A DNA stretch of 60,362 nucleotides from Vagococcus proximus (GCF_029143285.1 NZ_JAPDSH010000010.1:1-60362); one strand, 5' to 3'; shown: positions 18,823 to 26,752, counted from the first letter of the stretch. The notes: generated from the letters alone by a model not told the origin. Translations and numbers: made by a program.

Positions 18823-18883
18823 TATCTTCGTTATAATGAACAGAAGAGTTTAAACTAGTTTATAAAATGGAAGGGTTGTCAAA

Positions 18884-19732
18884 ATGGAGAAATTTTTTAC
18901 AAAACAACGAATAATAGATTTGGCCTATGTTATAGTAGGGTCTTTTGTCTTAGCATTATCAATAAATCTACTATTAGAACCAAATGACTTGGTTGCAGGT
19001 GGAGCAAATGGAATTAGTATCATTATTAAAAAGCTATTTGGAATAGAGCTAGCAGTTACACTATATGCGATAAATATTCCTTTATTGTTACTATGCTTTG
19101 CGTTATTAGGAAAAGAAGTAGGAATGAAAACTATTTTTGGAAGTATGATCTATCCATTGTTTGTAGGACTTACAACAGATTTACCAACGCTTAGTTCTAA
19201 TCCATTGCTAGCCAGTATTTTTGGCGGTGTGATTACCGGATTAGGTTTAGGGTTAGTATTCAAGGGTAATGCATCAACAGGCGGTACAGCGATTATTTCT
19301 CAGATTGTCCATAAATATTTGAAATTACCATTAGGGATTGCAGTAACAGTTGTTGACGGTTTTGTAATTTTGGGAGCATGTTTAGCATTTGATATTGATA
19401 AAGTATTATATTCTTTAATTTGTCTATTTGTAATCGGGCGTGTTGTAGACATGGTTCAGGTCGGTATAGATCGTTCTAAGAATGTTCTTATTATTTCAGA
19501 AAAATTAGATGAAATAGAATCAACTATTTTAAAAGAGATGGACCGAGGTACAACAAGAATACCAGTAACCGGTGGATTTGAACAAAAAAATAAAGAAATG
19601 CTGATGTGTGTGTTGCCAGAAAAAGAATTTCATGATCTGAAAGAACGAATTTTAGAAGTAGATAGTCATGGATTTGTTGTCGTTATGCCTGCTAATGAAG
19701 TGATGGGAAAAGGTTTTAGTATTTCAAAATAA
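18884..19732 (+). CDS. YitT family membrane protein
   Basis: 282 aa. Five or six N-terminal membrane helices (YitT_membrane, PF02588; signature LEPNDLVAGGANGISIIIKK, and GNASTGGTAI further on) are followed by a cytoplasmic DUF2179 domain from about residue 215 (TRIPVTGGFEQKNKEMLMCV). The family is widespread in Bacillota; transport of an unknown substrate has been suggested, but no function is established. The gene is monocistronic, flanked by terminators. Confidence 0.85.
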   Translation: MEKFFTKQRIIDLAYVIVGSFVLALSINLLLEPNDLVAGGANGISIIIKKLFGIELAVTLYAINIPLLLLCFALLGKEVGMKTIFGSMIYPLFVGLTTDLPTLSSNPLLASIFGGVITGLGLGLVFKGNASTGGTAIISQIVHKYLKLPLGIAVTVVDGFVILGACLAFDIDKVLYSLICLFVIGRVVDMVQVGIDRSKNVLIISEKLDEIESTILKEMDRGTTRIPVTGGFEQKNKEMLMCVLPEKEFHDLKERILEVDSHGFVVVMPANEVMGKGFSISK

Positions 19733-19750
19733 AAAGATTGACGTGTTTCT

Positions 19751-19798
19751 ACTATTATAAAGACATATATTTATAAGTCTTTATAATAGTTTTTTTTG
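19751..19798 (+). terminator. Terminator after the YitT gene
   Basis: A perfect 14-bp stem ACTATTATAAAGAC/GTCTTTATAATAGT is followed by eight T. Confidence 0.9.
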
Positions 19799-20063
19799 TT
19801 CAATTTATTTATTATAACAAATGAACAAAAATAACTAAAAGTTCATACTTTCTTCAAATTTAAAAGATAACATAGTAGTTAAGTGTTTTGTTATTATTTT
19901 GAGTAAGAAGTCTCTTATTCTTTATATTATTTTAATAAATTTTAAAAAATTCAAAATAAAAAAGAGACGTATTAAGAATTTCTATGTTATACTAATATAG
20001 AAATAAGGGAAAATAACAAATGCCAAAAAATGCCAAAAAAAATAAAAATTAATAGGTGGTAAT
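19799..20063 (+). promoter_or_regulatory. Promoter and leader of the autolysin gene
   Basis: This very AT-rich stretch completes a 331-bp gene-free gap. An extended -10, TGTTATACT, ends at 19993; no good -35 is seen. The leader contains AATGCCAAAA twice and a possible 10-codon reading frame at 20020-20052 (MPKNAKKNKN) behind AAGGGA. The ribosome site of the main gene, AGGTGG, lies just before ATG 20064. Apart from this I see nothing in the gap. Confidence 0.5.
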
Positions 20064-21866
20064 ATGAAACGGACGACGCTTATATTCGCCACTATGTTGA
20101 TGTTAGTAAGTAACTTGGTTACTCCAGCAATTGGATTAGCTGATGTTATTACTTCAAGCGATAGTAGTGTGACTGCGACAACAGAAGTTTCTGATAATCC
20201 AACGGAAGAAAGTTTACCACTTGGAAGTGGTAGTACTGAAAATTCGGGAGGGGAGATAGAAGTGCCAACCCCGCCAACAGGAGAAACTGAATTACCTGGG
20301 ACAGGAACAACAGAAGCGCCTGAAACAGGAACAACAGAAGATCCTGGGATATCTGAGACAGAAACAACAGAACCTCCAATCACGGAGCCTGAAACATCAG
20401 AAACACAAAAACCAGAAACGTCGGAGACAGAGAAACCAGAGACGTCAGAAACACAAAAACCAGAAACGTCGGAAACAGAGAAACCAGAGACGTCAGAAAC
20501 ACAAAAACCAGAGACGTCGGAAACAGAGAAACCAGAGACGTCAAAACCGGAAAAGCCAAACAAGCCGAAGCCGGAAAAACCGAATAAACCAAAACCGGAA
20601 AAGCCAAACAAGCCGAAGCCGGAAAAACCGAATAAACCAAAACCAGAAAAACCAACCAAACCGAAGCCAGAAAAACCAAAGCCAGGTGGAAATGTTTCTC
20701 CCAAACCTTCAAGACCAAATGGTAATGTAGGTGGGTCAGGTGGAGAAATTCACATAACCACTAACCAAACATCACAAGAGTTTATCGATACAATTGGGCC
20801 GTTAGCTGCTGAAATTGGTGAAAAACAAGGTTTATATGCATCAGTTATGATTGCCCAAGCTGCTTTAGAAAGTGCTTATGGAAAAAGCGGTTTAGCTTCA
20901 CCTCCAAACCATAATTTATTTGGTATTAAAGGATCATACAAGAATTCTTCAGTAAGTTTTGCCACTTTAGAAGATTCAGGTGCAGGGAATATGTACCAAA
21001 TTGTTGCAGGTTTTAGAAGTTACCCAAGTTACAAAGAATCACTTGAAGATTATGCTGATTTAATTAAAAATGGAATTGCTGGAAATTCAAGTTTCTATGC
21101 CGGAACTTGGAAAAAGAATGCTAAGACATATAAAGAAGCAACAAGTTTCCTTACAGGAAGATATGCTACAGATACAAGTTATGATCAAAAATTAAACGGA
21201 ATCATTAAAGCGTATGACTTAACTAAGTACGATAATGGGACTGAATCAAGTGAATTCGAAACAATTGAAACAACAGTAAAAATGCCAGCTAAGTTTTATC
21301 GTGTTCAAAATAACGATAGCTTACAAAAAATATCAACGAAACAAAAAGTTGAGTTAGATAAAATATTTGATTTGAACGAAGAAATTGAAAATCCAAATAT
21401 GATTTATCCGGGTCAAAAAATTAAAGTAGCAAAAGAAAAAGAAATCAAAAAAATTATTAAACGTAAAAAAACTTCAAATAGAAGAATGCTTAAAGATCCA
21501 AATAAAGTAATTGAGTTAGCAAGAACATATATAGGAGTACCTTATGTATGGGGCGGAACAACACCGCAAGGGTTTGACTGTTCAGGATTAGTTCAATATG
21601 TCTATAATAAATTAGGCGTATCGTTACCAAGAGTTACATATGATCAAGAATATGCTGGGAAAATCATCCCATTCGAACAATTAGAACCAGGAGATTTATT
21701 ATTCTGGGGACAACGTGGAAGTACGTGGCATGTTGCGTTTTACTCAGGAGAGGGCAATATGATTATGGCCCCTCAACCAGGAGAATTTGTTAAAGAATTA
21801 CCGATGAATCAATTTATGCCAGATTTTGCAATTAAGATTAAACAGAACCGTCTTTCACCAGATTGA
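20064..21866 (+). CDS. Secreted autolysin: glucosaminidase (GH73) + LysM + NlpC/P60
   Basis: 600 aa exported cell-wall hydrolase. A signal peptide (1-27, MKRTTLIFATMLMLV...AIGLA) is followed by an acidic Thr/Glu/Pro linker (28-110), 16-residue ETSETQKP/ETSETEKP repeats (110-160) and basic NKPKPEKP repeats (161-206). Next is a glucosaminidase domain (about 232-390; likely catalytic Glu269 in AQAALESAYGKSG, and NHNLFGIKG). Then comes a LysM peptidoglycan-binding module (about 411-455, YRVQNNDSLQKIS ... IYPGQKIKV). The C-terminal NlpC/P60 endopeptidase (482-597) has Cys506 in GFDCSGLV and His556 in TWHVAFYSG. It should cut both glycan and stem peptide. No clear terminator follows; the 2.35 kb desert starts at its stop codon. 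Confidence 0.93.
   Translation: MKRTTLIFATMLMLVSNLVTPAIGLADVITSSDSSVTATTEVSDNPTEESLPLGSGSTENSGGEIEVPTPPTGETELPGTGTTEAPETGTTEDPGISETETTEPPITEPETSETQKPETSETEKPETSETQKPETSETEKPETSETQKPETSETEKPETSKPEKPNKPKPEKPNKPKPEKPNKPKPEKPNKPKPEKPTKPKPEKPKPGGNVSPKPSRPNGNVGGSGGEIHITTNQTSQEFIDTIGPLAAEIGEKQGLYASVMIAQAALESAYGKSGLASPPNHNLFGIKGSYKNSSVSFATLEDSGAGNMYQIVAGFRSYPSYKESLEDYADLIKNGIAGNSSFYAGTWKKNAKTYKEATSFLTGRYATDTSYDQKLNGIIKAYDLTKYDNGTESSEFETIETTVKMPAKFYRVQNNDSLQKISTKQKVELDKIFDLNEEIENPNMIYPGQKIKVAKEKEIKKIIKRKKTSNRRMLKDPNKVIELARTYIGVPYVWGGTTPQGFDCSGLVQYVYNKLGVSLPRVTYDQEYAGKIIPFEQLEPGDLLFWGQRGSTWHVAFYSGEGNMIMAPQPGEFVKELPMNQFMPDFAIKIKQNRLSPD
20391..20681 (+). repeat. In-gene tandem repeats of the autolysin linker
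   Basis: About three copies of a 48-bp unit encode ETSETQKPETSETEKP (20391-20543). They are followed by 24-bp units, also arranged as 48-bp pairs, encoding NKPKPEKP (20544-20681). Charge changes from acidic to basic between the two blocks. Such linkers commonly span the cell wall and vary in copy number between strains. Confidence 0.85.
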
Positions 21867-22448
21867 TAATGAAAAAACTTTTAGTTTGAAGTCGACTGTG
21901 ATGAAATCTAATAGTGATTGACTTGATTTTATTAGTAGTTAATCATCCTCTTGTTAGGAAGTTACTTGGACGAATAGATATTACTCGAGATAATATTTTA
22001 CTCACCGATTATACTTGAACTTAATCGTATTAATATGATTTCTAGCTAAAATTTTATTGATAGGAATAGGTGCTGATAAAAGCTATGCTTTTCTAATAAT
22101 AGTAATCATGTGAAATCATTTGTTGGGTTTCCTTACTGAGATAGATACTAATTGATTTTAGATTTAACAGGCTTGTGATAGACAAACCACTAGTATAAGG
22201 TACACATCTTTTTGAGAATAAGTAATATATTAGAATGATATTTTATAAATAAAGTCTTTCTAGAAATACAGTAATATAATTAGTGATCAGTTCACTGATT
22301 AAACTCCGGCATAAGTTTGGTCGGTAAGCTGTTAAATAAGAATAGGACTGTAATTCGAGATAATTCATTATGAGTGAAAGATCAAACTAGTTTTTACGAG
22401 TTTTCTAAAAGACAAACTTTAGAGCAGCTATTTTCAGACTGCTAGGAT

Positions 22449-22489
22449 ATGTACTAAGTGATTATTTAGCGGTAATCACTTAGTAACAT
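22449..22489. repeat. Long inverted repeat (hairpin)
   Basis: TACTAAGTGATTA (22452-22464) pairs perfectly with TAATCACTTAGTA (22473-22485) around an 8-nt loop. Three more pairs continue after one bulged A, giving 16 bp in total. No T tract follows. It marks the left edge of the repeat array. Confidence 0.7.
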
Positions 22490-22680
22490 ATTTCGTATGG
22501 TGAAATAGTTTGCGCTAATTCATTATCAATGTTATAATAAAAGTATAGAAATACCACACGTATATTAAATAAAAGATAAGATGCACTCTAGTATAATAGT
22601 ATTAAAATACCTTAGTAGTTCACAGACTAGTATAATGAAGAAAAGCAACAGAATAAGCAGAAAAAATATGCCGTATTATG

Positions 22681-23374
22681 TAATTAAACAAACGAGTATA
22701 AATTAGAGAGCAGTAACAAAAGAAGTATAGAAGTATTAAAATGCCAAAGTAGTAAACACACTAGTACAATGAAGTAATACAAAAGTATCAGAACAAGTAT
22801 GGAAATATGCCGATTTATGTAATTGACAAACGAGTAGAAATTAGAGATCAATAAAAAATGAAGTATAGCAGGATTAAAATGCCGAAGTAGCAAACACACT
22901 AGTATAATGAAGTAATAAAAAATTATTAGAATAAGTATGGAAATGTGCCGATTTATGTAATTAAACAAACGAGTATAAATTAGAGATCAATAAAAAATGA
23001 AGTATAGCAGGATTAAAATGCCAAAGTAGCAAACATACCAGTATAATGAAGTAATACAAAAGTATCAGAACAAGTATGGAAATATGCCGATTTATGTAAT
23101 TAAACAAACGAGTATAAATTAGAAAGCAGTAATAAAAGAAGCGTAATAGTATTAAAATGCCAAAGTAACAAACACACTAGTATAATGAAGTAATACAAAA
23201 GTATTAGAATAAGTATGGAAATGTGCCGATTTATGTAATTAAACAAACGAGTATAAATTAGAAAGCAGTAATAAAAGAAGCGTAATAGTATTAAAATGCC
23301 AAAGTAGCAAACACACCAGTATAATGAAGTGATACAAAAGTATCAGAACAAGTATTGAAATATGCCAAGTTATG
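22681..23374 (+). repeat. Tandem array, 139-bp period, five near-perfect copies
   Basis: Copies start at 22681, 22820, 22958, 23097 and 23236 (lengths 139, 138, 139, 139, 139), each beginning TAATTAAACAAACGAGTA or close to it. Each copy contains two related halves. One runs GTATTAAAATGCCAAAGTAG then CACACTAGTATAATGAAG; the other runs GTATGGAAATATGCC then ACAAACGAGTATAAATTAG. A truncated copy (about 97 bp) starts at 23375. Increasingly decayed halves extend left to about 22496 and right to about 23720. Because 139 is not a multiple of 3, the array is not coding. Confidence 0.9.
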
Positions 23375-24161
23375 TAATTAAACAAACGAAGTGTAACATT
23401 ATTAGAATACGAAAGTAATAAACACACCAGTATAATAGAGTAGTAAAACTATCAAAATATGCCGAATTATATAATCAAATAAATGACCATAGACTTTAGT
23501 GATTGATAAAATATGTCAGTGTTAAAATATAAGTAATAGTAACATAGTAGTACAATAAAGAAATAAAACAGCTTGCAAAGTTATTATGTCAAAAATTGTG
23601 ATAAGCATATGAATATAACAATTAAAAGTTAATATCATATGAATTATGTTTATGTTCAATGCTAAAGTATGTCAGTATTGAAATGATCAGGCTAAGTAGA
23701 ATGAATATTCCTAAATGTTTAATATTATATAAATTTCCAACGTTTTCAAAATAAGGGGAATTTAGACACGTCAGTATGATAATAAAATCTGCTAGCACAG
23801 CGGCCTATTTGTCATGAAAATATTTCCTTACATTGTCGATTGTTATATCGAAAATAGAATTGGTAAGTAATATGTTAAGAGTTCTTAAGTGTACTTTAGT
23901 GTATTAGAATATCTTTTTTCATGGGATTTGATTTTTTTTATATGTAAATGACTATCAGTTTATTTGATGTGGATTTTTTATGACAAAAGCGAATAGTTTT
24001 GATTTGTTTTTAATTTTTTGTTTTTTGATAGCAAAAGGTTTATTTGTTTTACATATTTTTATACAGTTAAGTCGATCTTGTTAAATTTTTTGTTTAGCAG
24101 GTTTATTTGTGTTTTTTTAAATAAATAAATAGAAATAAGCTAGAGATATTGAGTGACAGAT

Positions 24162-24192
24162 TTGTCATTTTTTTATATAATAACATTATAAT
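24162..24192 (+). promoter_or_regulatory. Possible promoter of the DUF308 gene
   Basis: TTGTCA (24162-24167) and TATAAT (24187-24192) with a long 19-bp spacer lie about 30 bp before ATG 24221. A small inverted repeat, TGACA/TGTCA, overlaps the -35. Confidence 0.4.
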
Positions 24193-24220
24193 ATTATTAT
24201 ATTCGAAGGAGCTGGTTGGT

Positions 24221-24754
24221 ATGAACAGAAGACAAAAAAGTTTTGATTGGTTAAGTTTAATATTAGGAATGTTATTTATAGTAACAGCCTTGTTTTCATT
24301 AAAAGCATCGCCTATTTCTAATTTAGGGATTGTAGTTGTTTTTTTCACACTACTATTAATTACTAAAGGAATTTCAATGTTGGTTATTCGGTCTAGAGTG
24401 AAATTATATTTAGATATATCAGTAACGCCGTTATTGATAGTAGGCATTCTTGATATTCTCATGGGATGTTATTTCATTTTTAATTTAAGTAAGGGTATCA
24501 TGATAGCGCCATATGTATTTTCTATTTGGTTTTTGATCGATGCGTTTATGGGATTATTTGATCTAGGTTGGATTAAAAAAGTGAGTATGACATTTTTTTG
24601 GCTAACATTAGTGAGTTCTACTATAGGAATTATCATAGGATTCATGCTTTTAGTATCTCCAATAGTTTCTGCTTTAACACTATCATTTTTGGTTGGTTTT
24701 AATTTATTAAATGTTGGAATTACTTATATTATAAGAGCATTTCCAATTAAATAA
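24221..24754 (+). CDS. DUF308/HdeD-like membrane protein
   Basis: 177 aa with six predicted membrane helices, arranged as short hydrophobic pairs (SLILGMLFIVTALFSL, LGIVVVFFTLLLITKGISML and so on), typical of the DUF308 family. The function of the family is not established; the E. coli relative HdeD is linked to acid stress. ATG 24221 has GAAGGA 10 nt upstream. An upstream TTG at 24149 in the same frame lies inside the promoter region and is rejected. It shares a bidirectional terminator with the convergent acetyltransferase gene. Confidence 0.75.
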   Translation: MNRRQKSFDWLSLILGMLFIVTALFSLKASPISNLGIVVVFFTLLLITKGISMLVIRSRVKLYLDISVTPLLIVGILDILMGCYFIFNLSKGIMIAPYVFSIWFLIDAFMGLFDLGWIKKVSMTFFWLTLVSSTIGIIIGFMLLVSPIVSALTLSFLVGFNLLNVGITYIIRAFPIK

Positions 24755-24805
24755 AAAGGTACTGTTGAATTTTTTTACCTTAATTCAACAGTACCTTTTT
24801 ATTTT
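24753..24805. terminator. Bidirectional terminator
   Basis: AAAAAGGTACTGTTGAAT pairs with ATTCAACAGTACCTTTTT around a T-rich loop, 18 bp perfect, between convergent genes. Confidence 0.9.
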
Positions 24806-25263
24806 AATACAGTATATGAGAAGATTACCTCATGATTGTCAGGATCTCTTTTTTGAGTGTTGAAAAAACCAAAGTCTTCATATAGACTTATTGCTTGATT
24901 ATTCATATCATGGACGCTTAAATAGATTGTTTCAAGATTAAAGGTCTCCTTGAGGTGCTTTATAATAAAATCAAGAGCGGCTTTACCATATCCAAGCCCT
25001 TGAAAATGAGAGTCAATCATTAATCTGTCTAACCAGATTGATTTATCTTTTATATTATAGTCACCATACATGGTAAAACCGATATAGACTTGATTGAATA
25101 ATATTGCTTTAGGGATCCAAGAGTAGTTGATATCATAAGCGGCCTCTAGCAACGAATCTGCGTTACTCTCGATATGTGTTTGTTGAGCGAGATTAACTTT
25201 TAGATTGACAATAGTTCGCCAATTTTCTTTGGTAATGTCTGTTAACTTTATGTATTTATCGAT
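24799..25263 (-). CDS. GNAT acetyltransferase, probable AUC start
   Basis: GNAT-fold N-acetyltransferase of the spermidine/diamine type, 154 aa if started at ATC 25263. The acetyl-CoA loop is in FQGLGYGKAALDFIIKHL. The C-terminal part is SVHDMNNQAISLYEDFGFF. The conventional first start, TTG 25152, would remove the first 37 residues, which are in frame and family-like (xDKYIKLTDITKENWR, NLKVNLAQQTHIESNADS). No ATG, GTG or TTG exists between 25152 and the stop at 25270-25272. ATC 25263 follows GAGGTG by 7 nt. The gene may start at AUC, or have lost its ATG by a point mutation. Substrate unknown. Confidence 0.75.
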   Translation of the reverse strand: MDKYIKLTDITKENWRTIVNLKVNLAQQTHIESNADSLLEAAYDINYSWIPKAILFNQVYIGFTMYGDYNIKDKSIWLDRLMIDSHFQGLGYGKAALDFIIKHLKETFNLETIYLSVHDMNNQAISLYEDFGFFNTQKRDPDNHEVIFSYTVLK

Positions 25264-25276
25264 AGTGATTCACCTC

Positions 25277-25295
25277 AATATGATAATATCATATT
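25277..25295. promoter_or_regulatory. 19-bp 9-1-9 palindrome before the GNAT gene
   Basis: AATATGATAATATCATATT is perfectly palindromic around its central base. It ends 2 bp from the GAGGTG ribosome site on the minus strand. Its core TATGATA-A-TATCATA is a 7-1-7 dyad of the shape used by Fur-family regulators, although the bases differ from the standard Fur and PerR boxes. Confidence 0.45.
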
Positions 25296-25348
25296 TTGAA
25301 TTGAGAGTGATTAATTTTTTTTTAATACTAAACAAAGTACTTTATATT

Positions 25349-25374
25349 TTTAGTCTTCTAGACTAAACTAGAAG
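25349..25374 (+). promoter_or_regulatory. Overlapping alternative inverted repeats before coaB
   Basis: TTTAGTC (25349-25355) pairs with GACTAAA (25361-25367), while CTTCTAG (25355-25361) pairs with CTAGAAG (25368-25374). The two hairpins share bases and exclude each other. They lie 36 bp upstream of the coaB start. They could be an operator or a small RNA switch. Confidence 0.35.
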
Positions 25375-25409
25375 GATAAGAATAAAATAATAATGAATGG
25401 AAGAATATT

Positions 25410-26156
25410 ATGACTATTAATGTATTGGTTACCGCAGGAGGCACGACTGAAAAAATAGATAATGTTAGAGGGATTACTAATTTTTCAACAGGGACATTAG
25501 GCAGCTTAATAGCTGATGAATTTGCTTCTCAAAGTTTAGTTGAGGTAGATTATGTTCATGGTTTGGGATCTAAGATGCCAAAGAGTGATAATATTGTTGC
25601 AACTCAGATAGTGTCTGTTGATGATTTGTTAAAGGTTATTGGAGAAAAGCTAACTGAAAAATCATATGATGTGATTGTACATGCTATGGCTGTAAGTGAT
25701 TATTATTTGGTAGGTTCTATAGGAGAGGAAGACTTAACCACACAATTATTTTCCGAGGGAGATAGACTAGACAGAGAAAAGTTTGAAGATAAACTTAATG
25801 AGGCGTTTAGTAAAGTTAAATCTGTAGGGAAATTAGGATCGGATATGTCGACGCTTTATATGCAATTAAAAGAAACACCAAAAGTGATTAGAGAAATAAA
25901 GCAATTACAACCAACTACTACATTGGTTGGATTTAAATTATTAGTGGATGTTCCTGAAGAAAAGTTAGTATCTGTGGCAAAAGCTTTAATGGAAAAAAAT
26001 GACTGTGATTATGTTTTAGCAAACGATAAGTCATTGATTAAAGCTGGTCAACACATCGGACTTTTAGTGAGTTCTGATGGAAACATTCAGCGATTTAATA
26101 CAAAAGAATCTATTGCTGAAGGAATAGCAGTAGAGTTGATGAAGGAGAATAGATAA
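25410..26156 (+). CDS. coaB: Phosphopantothenate--cysteine ligase
   Basis: 248 aa, the stand-alone CoaB type of Lactobacillales. It joins 4'-phosphopantothenate and cysteine in coenzyme A synthesis. The opening MTINVLVTAGGTTEKIDNVR gives the nucleotide-binding region. ITNFSTGTLGSLIADEF follows. The C-terminal half contains VGFKLLVDVPEEKLV and DYVLANDKS. In most bacteria this domain is fused to CoaC; here coaC follows as a separate gene with a start/stop overlap of one base at 26156, so the two are translationally coupled. Confidence 0.93.
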   Translation: MTINVLVTAGGTTEKIDNVRGITNFSTGTLGSLIADEFASQSLVEVDYVHGLGSKMPKSDNIVATQIVSVDDLLKVIGEKLTEKSYDVIVHAMAVSDYYLVGSIGEEDLTTQLFSEGDRLDREKFEDKLNEAFSKVKSVGKLGSDMSTLYMQLKETPKVIREIKQLQPTTTLVGFKLLVDVPEEKLVSVAKALMEKNDCDYVLANDKSLIKAGQHIGLLVSSDGNIQRFNTKESIAEGIAVELMKENR

Positions 26157-26710
26157 TGAAACGTATAGTATTAGGAGTAAGTGCAAGTATTGCAGCATAC
26201 AAAGCTGCATCGATCATATCAGAGTTGAATAAAAGAGGTGTTGATGTACATGTTGTTATGACAGAGCACAGTACAGAATTTATTACACCACTGACGTTAC
26301 AAATTTTATCAGGTAATCCTGTTCATGTCGATGTTATGACAGAGCCTTCAGTTGAGAGAATCAATCATATTTTCTTGGCTCAAAATACGGATTTACTATT
26401 GGTAGCGCCGACCACGGCCAATATGATTGGTAAGTTAGCAAATGGTATTGCTGATGATATGCTTTCGACAGTGTGTATGGCAACACCACAGACAACTCCT
26501 CGACTATTTGCACCAGCAATGAATACAAAAATGTATGAGCAACCTGTTACGCAAGATAATCTAGAGAAGTTAAAACGTTATGGTTACGAAGAAATTAAAC
26601 CAATAACAGAGAAGTTAGCTTGTGGTGATGTTGGTATTGGTGCAATGGCTCCAGTTTCTGAAATTGTAGATTTAGTTATGGCTAAATTAAATGAAAGCCC
26701 CATAGTTTAA
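26156..26710 (+). CDS. coaC: Phosphopantothenoylcysteine decarboxylase
   Basis: 184 aa flavoprotein of the HFCD family; it decarboxylates phosphopantothenoylcysteine to phosphopantetheine. Conserved features are the FMN-binding start VLGVSASIAAYKA, the His in RINHIFLAQNTDLLLVAPTTANMIGKLANGIADDM, whose PTTANMIGK is the family core, and the substrate clamp PAMNTKMYE (PXMNXXMW-like). The active-site cysteine is in LACGDVGIGAM. It is coupled to coaB and followed by a strong terminator. Confidence 0.94.
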   Translation: MKRIVLGVSASIAAYKAASIISELNKRGVDVHVVMTEHSTEFITPLTLQILSGNPVHVDVMTEPSVERINHIFLAQNTDLLLVAPTTANMIGKLANGIADDMLSTVCMATPQTTPRLFAPAMNTKMYEQPVTQDNLEKLKRYGYEEIKPITEKLACGDVGIGAMAPVSEIVDLVMAKLNESPIV

Positions 26711-26752
26711 ATAAAAAGAGACGTTTCAAAATGGAAACGTCTCTTTTTGTTT
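26711..26752 (+). terminator. Terminator after coaC
   Basis: AAAAAGAGACGTTTC pairs with GAAACGTCTCTTTTT around AAAATG. Confidence 0.9.

Larger units (their letters stand above)
21867..24220 (+). other. 2.35 kb gene desert with satellite-like repeats
   Basis: No frame on either strand gives a credible protein: stop codons are dense and the only longer minus-strand frames (22684-22968, 23239-23427) are low-complexity products of the repeat. 21867-22450 holds no recognisable gene or terminator. 22449-22489 is a long hairpin. About 22496-23720 is the 139-bp repeat array with decayed edges, and its plus strand is strongly A-rich. From about 23900 to 24130 the plus strand turns T-rich. The region could be a very long 3' UTR, a non-coding RNA locus, or a structural or partition site. 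Confidence 0.7.

Noticed and set aside
19982-20718. Long minus-strand frames rich in Phe/Gly/Ser/Val opposite the autolysin linker
   Set aside because: They are mirror images of the ETSETQKP and NKPKPEKP repeats, with no ribosome site and no family resemblance.
21867-22450. Decayed protein gene after the autolysin
   Set aside because: I looked for family motifs in all frames and saw none; stops are evenly spread.
22684-22968. Minus-strand 94-codon hydrophobic frame with two similar halves
   Set aside because: It exists because one repeat copy is 138 bp, in frame with its neighbour; all other copies are 139 bp and break the frame. No ribosome site is seen.
22681-23374. CRISPR array
   Set aside because: Units of 139 bp without unique spacers, and no cas genes nearby.
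23239-23427. Minus-strand 62-codon hydrophobic frame
   Set aside because: A product of the same A-rich repeat read on the opposite strand.
22580-23560. Series of real promoters in the repeat units (AGTATAAT)
   Set aside because: No -35 or TGn extension is at the right distance in any copy, so promoter activity is not supported by sequence alone.
24149-24220. N-terminal extension of the DUF308 protein
   Set aside because: It would start at TTG inside the promoter region, lacks a ribosome site, and adds a non-family segment.
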